Below, in pieces: positions 5,716 to 8,245 of a DNA stretch of 8,245 nucleotides (the first letter of the stretch is position 1; the number at the start of each line of letters is the position of its first letter). Source of the DNA: Coriobacteriia bacterium (GTDB taxonomy: Bacteria; Actinomycetota; Coriobacteriia; Coriobacteriales; QAMH01). The notes beneath the pieces were generated by a model that saw only the letters and a program-made list of their open reading frames with translations, made no database searches and was not told where the DNA came from. The translations under genes and the position numbers were made by a program. Where the stretch lies: positions 1 to 8,245 of the forward strand of contig CAAEKX010000117.1 of NCBI GenBank assembly GCA_900756605.1. Direction: 5' to 3'.

Positions 5716-8245
5716 ATGAACAATTTGGAACGCATGATGGATGTGAAGAGGAGCATGGCGGCAAAAGTGATCGCGACGTTTATGTCCGTGGCACTTGCGC
5801 TTACGATGACCAACGTCTCGCTCTTCGCGAGCTACGCATGGGCTGATGAGCCCGAGCAGGCTGTAGAGAACACCGCCGGGGATGTTGCCGAGGAGGGAAC
5901 GCCCGCACCGGAGACGCCTGCCGAGGAGCCCCCTGCCGCTGTCGAGGAAGATGCCGAAGACGAGGCAGAGCCCGCTGCTGAGGAGCCTGTCGAAACTCCT
6001 GCTACCGAAGAGGAGCCCGTTATCACCGAGTCGCAGAGCAATGCCTCTGTGCTCACGGTTGCCGAAGAGACGATTGTGCATGAGGCGCTTGCGATCGCGC
6101 CGATGGACAATCCTGATATCAAGGACGATAAGCCCAGTGCTACCAAAACCATAGCCTTAACAATCCATTGCAACAGGAAAGAAAAACTGAAGTGTCCGAC
6201 CAATGAATGGAACATCAATCACGTTGCGGGAACATACACCGAGTGGGAGCCCTATGGCGCTGCCCTCGAGGTGATAGATGATGAAAACGCATACGTTACC
6301 GCGGGAAAAGTCACCGAAGCAACCGTTACTCATGATTGTATCGGGGATCATGGCCTTTGGTGGCGCCACAGAGTAACGTTTGAGATTACTGTCACGCACG
6401 ATCTCGTTGATGTCGAAGCTAAGGAGCCCACCTGTACCGAGCCTGGCAATGAAAAAGGCCAGAAGTGCACTACATGTGGCTGGACAGACGTCGAGACCAT
6501 TCCCGCTACTGGTCACAATGAGGTCATCGATGAGGCCGTTGCTCCCACCTGCACCGAGACCGGTCTGACCGAGGGCAAGCACTGCTCAGTCTGCAATGAT
6601 GTTCTCATTGCCCAACAGGGCATTCCCTCCCTCGGGCACGATATGGTCGATAAGGTTGCCATCGCTCCCACCTGCACCACGCCCGGCCTGAGCGCCGGCG
6701 CTCGTTGCTCGCGCTGTGATTACGCCACGGGCTTCGAGGTCATCGCAGCCCTCGGCCATGACTGGGATGAAGGTGAAATTACCACCCCCGCCACCTGCAC
6801 CAACACGGGAATAAAGACCTTCACCTGCTCTACTTGCAACGAAACCAAAGAAGAAGTTACCCCCATTAATCCCGACAACCACAATCCGATTGCCTATGAG
6901 GATGTTGCCGCGACTTGCACCAAGACCGGTTTCACCGGCGGCACCTATTGCGAGGCCTGCAACACGCAGCTCACTGACCGCACCGTGACCGATATGATTG
7001 AGCATGACTGGGATAACGGTGTCATGACCCTTGAGCCCACGTGCAACGACAGGGGCGAGACGACCTATACCTGCAACACCTGCGGTACCTACAAGGTCGA
7101 GGAAGACATTCCCGCTCTTGGTCACGATCTCGAGGATGTTGCGGATGTTGATCCTACCTGCGAAAGCGAAGGTCACGAGGCTGGCAAGAAGTGCGTTCGC
7201 TGCGATTATACCGAGGGGCTCGCGATTATCGGCGCTCTCGGTCATGATCTTAAGGAAACCAGCCGCGTTCCTTCTTCCTGCAATATGAACGGCTACATCC
7301 TTAAAGAGTGCACGCGATGCGATTATTTTGAAGATGAGGAACTTCCCCTCGACGAAGATGCCCATAAGCTTTTTACCGTTTCGGGATATGCTGCCACCTG
7401 CATTGAGGATGGTTTGACTGACAAGGTCTATTGCGCTCATTGTGGCAAGGTTATGAGCGAAGCTACGGTCATTCCCGCCACAGGCCACACCGAGATTACC
7501 GATGCTGGCAAAGCGGCGAGCTGCACCGAGACCGGTCTGACCGAAGGCAAGCACTGCTCGGTCTGCAACGAGACCCTCGTCGCCCAGGAAGAAATCCCCG
7601 CCACGGGCCACACCGAGGTCGTCGACGCCGCCGTCGCTCCCACGTGCACCGAGGCCGGCCTGACCGAGGGCAAGCACTGCTCGGTTTGTGACGCCATTCT
7701 TACCGAGCAGGAGGTCATTCCCGCGCTCGGCCACGCCTATGGCGAGTGGACCGTCGTGACCCCGGCGACGATTGACGCCGAGGGCCTCGAGCAGCGCGTC
7801 TGCGCCAACGATCCCGCGCACATCGAGACGAGGACCATCGACATCCTTCCCGCCACGACCATCACCTGGTATGACGAGGACGGCACGACCGTGCTTTCCA
7901 CCATGCGTTACATCCAGGGCACCGTCGAGCCCAGCTTCGCCGGTGAGGCTCCCGTCAAGGCAGAAGACGCCGACTACACCTACAGCTTCAACGGCTGGGA
8001 GAACGTGACGAGGACTGACTCCGTCATCGCCTACAGGGCTACGTACACCACTACGGCCAAGCCGCAGCCTCCCGTCCCTGTGGATCCCGAGGATCCCACC
8101 CCCGTCGATCCGGTAGACCCGACGCCGATTGACCCCACTCCGGTGGACCCCGTCGCCCCCACGCCGGTCGACCCGACCCCAACCCCGGATCCGACGCCGA
8201 ACCCCGATGATCCGACCCCCGTCGACCCCACGCCGACTCCGGATC
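5716..8245 (+). CDS. Large secreted cell-surface protein with Cys/CxxC/His repeats (3' end outside window)
   Basis: The frame is open from 5716 to the window edge, 843 codons with no stop. Order of parts: a signal peptide (charged LERMMDVKRSMAAK, hydrophobic core about 17-38, likely cleavage after Ala-Trp-Ala43); an acidic Pro/Glu/Ala-rich segment (44-110); a beta-rich domain (about 140-230) with three Cys and GLWWRHRVTFEITVTH; eleven tandem repeats (237-673), each with Cys, CxxC and His; a decayed twelfth unit (to about 712); a 64-residue InlB-B/Listeria-Bacteroides-like repeat (715-778; ITWYDEDGTTVL to YRATYT); and a Pro-Asp-Thr stretch (783 on) typical of wall-spanning segments. An LPxTG-type or other anchor is expected beyond the window. 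Exact function is unknown; adhesion or binding at the surface is an inference. Bases 6151-6210 are only 24 of 60 GC, against 44 of 60 at 8101-8160. It is divergent from an HTH regulator. Confidence 0.9.
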   Translation, partial: MNNLERMMDVKRSMAAKVIATFMSVALALTMTNVSLFASYAWADEPEQAVENTAGDVAEEGTPAPETPAEEPPAAVEEDAEDEAEPAAEEPVETPATEEEPVITESQSNASVLTVAEETIVHEALAIAPMDNPDIKDDKPSATKTIALTIHCNRKEKLKCPTNEWNINHVAGTYTEWEPYGAALEVIDDENAYVTAGKVTEATVTHDCIGDHGLWWRHRVTFEITVTHDLVDVEAKEPTCTEPGNEKGQKCTTCGWTDVETIPATGHNEVIDEAVAPTCTETGLTEGKHCSVCNDVLIAQQGIPSLGHDMVDKVAIAPTCTTPGLSAGARCSRCDYATGFEVIAALGHDWDEGEITTPATCTNTGIKTFTCSTCNETKEEVTPINPDNHNPIAYEDVAATCTKTGFTGGTYCEACNTQLTDRTVTDMIEHDWDNGVMTLEPTCNDRGETTYTCNTCGTYKVEEDIPALGHDLEDVADVDPTCESEGHEAGKKCVRCDYTEGLAIIGALGHDLKETSRVPSSCNMNGYILKECTRCDYFEDEELPLDEDAHKLFTVSGYAATCIEDGLTDKVYCAHCGKVMSEATVIPATGHTEITDAGKAASCTETGLTEGKHCSVCNETLVAQEEIPATGHTEVVDAAVAPTCTEAGLTEGKHCSVCDAILTEQEVIPALGHAYGEWTVVTPATIDAEGLEQRVCANDPAHIETRTIDILPATTITWYDEDGTTVLSTMRYIQGTVEPSFAGEAPVKAEDADYTYSFNGWENVTRTDSVIAYRATYTTTAKPQPPVPVDPEDPTPVDPVDPTPIDPTPVDPVAPTPVDPTPTPDPTPNPDDPTPVDPTPTPD
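6424..7734 (+). repeat. Eleven tandem Cys-CxxC-His protein repeats
   Basis: The units are about 40 residues, with the pattern PTC-x-x-x-G-x(5-6)-CxxC-x(12-15)-H. The first Cys to CxxC distance is 10 or 11 residues. First unit: Cys240, Cys251, Cys254, His267; last His: 673. All eleven keep three Cys and one His, while the Gly before His varies (Asn, Glu and Ala occur). Units 2, 10 and 11 are nearly the same in DNA: bases 6549-6587 and 7521-7559 match at 38 of 39 positions. Such units are known from surface proteins of Firmicutes and Coriobacteriia. Metal binding is plausible but unproven. Confidence 0.85.
8062..8245 (+). repeat. Pro-Asp-Thr low-complexity repeat (wall-spanning segment), continues past window
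   Basis: Tandem, imperfect units of the form VDPTP/IDPTP/PDPTP encode an extended, rigid stretch that in Gram-positive surface proteins crosses the peptidoglycan. In DNA the units are variants of GTCGACCCGACC with many synonymous changes. The reverse strand carries repeated runs of three or four G. The array continues beyond 8245, so its length is unknown. Confidence 0.8.

Noticed and set aside
6424..7734. The regular repeats as a CRISPR array
   Set aside because: The units are in-frame coding repeats of about 120 bases with divergent DNA, not short identical repeats with unique spacers.
6586..7821. A 411-codon reverse-strand frame under the Cys repeats
   Set aside because: It repeats with the same period as the sense gene (Gly/Ala-rich units), as expected for a shadow of a tandem repeat. 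The sense frame has a signal peptide and conserved Cys/His pattern.

Overview
The window looks like chromosomal DNA from a high-GC actinobacterium, most probably of the class Coriobacteriia (the gut Eggerthellaceae/Atopobiaceae kind of organism). The reasons are: a GyrA with the core sequence and acidic N-terminal extension seen in that class; a GyrB without the insert found in enterobacterial enzymes; the order gyrB-gyrA-tRNA-Ile-tRNA-Ala, which recurs near the origin in Actinobacteria such as Mycobacterium; and a large secreted wall protein of a type common in Coriobacteriia and Clostridia. The taxonomic placement is inference; no 16S or other marker is present.

Layout. Positions 1-773 hold the 3' end of gyrB. 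gyrA (787-3498) follows, its ribosome binding site overlapping the gyrB stop codon. A strong hairpin closes the operon (3518-3550). Next come tRNA-Ile(GAT) at 3665-3741 and tRNA-Ala(TGC) at 3872-3947. The 130-base spacer between them is full of inverted repeats: a 16-bp terminator-like stem, a second 10-bp stem that carries a copy of one terminator arm, and a perfect 16-bp palindrome directly in front of tRNA-Ala. A clear terminator follows tRNA-Ala. About 230 bases without a gene lead to a small two-helix membrane protein of unknown function (4225-4743).

That gene converges, with a 4-base overlap, on a reverse-strand gene (4740-5483, possibly starting at 5552) for an AlbA_2/Schlafen-like domain joined to a winged helix-turn-helix, probably a transcription regulator. 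Divergent from it, and running off the right edge, is a large secreted surface protein (from 5716). It has a signal peptide, an acidic Pro/Glu segment, a beta-rich domain, eleven tandem Cys/CxxC/His repeats, an InlB-B-like repeat and a Pro-Asp-Thr wall-spanning stretch. The intergenic region of the divergent pair carries hexamer direct repeats spaced exactly 11 bases apart.

How the parts relate. gyrB and gyrA make the two subunits of DNA gyrase, and the tRNAs are housekeeping genes. From about 3.95 kb onward the content looks accessory: an envelope protein, a regulator and a cell-surface protein. The most notable points are the Cys/CxxC/His array (possible extracellular metal sites), the phased repeat array between regulator and surface gene, the competing RNA structures between the tRNAs, and Ala at the key quinolone position of GyrA.
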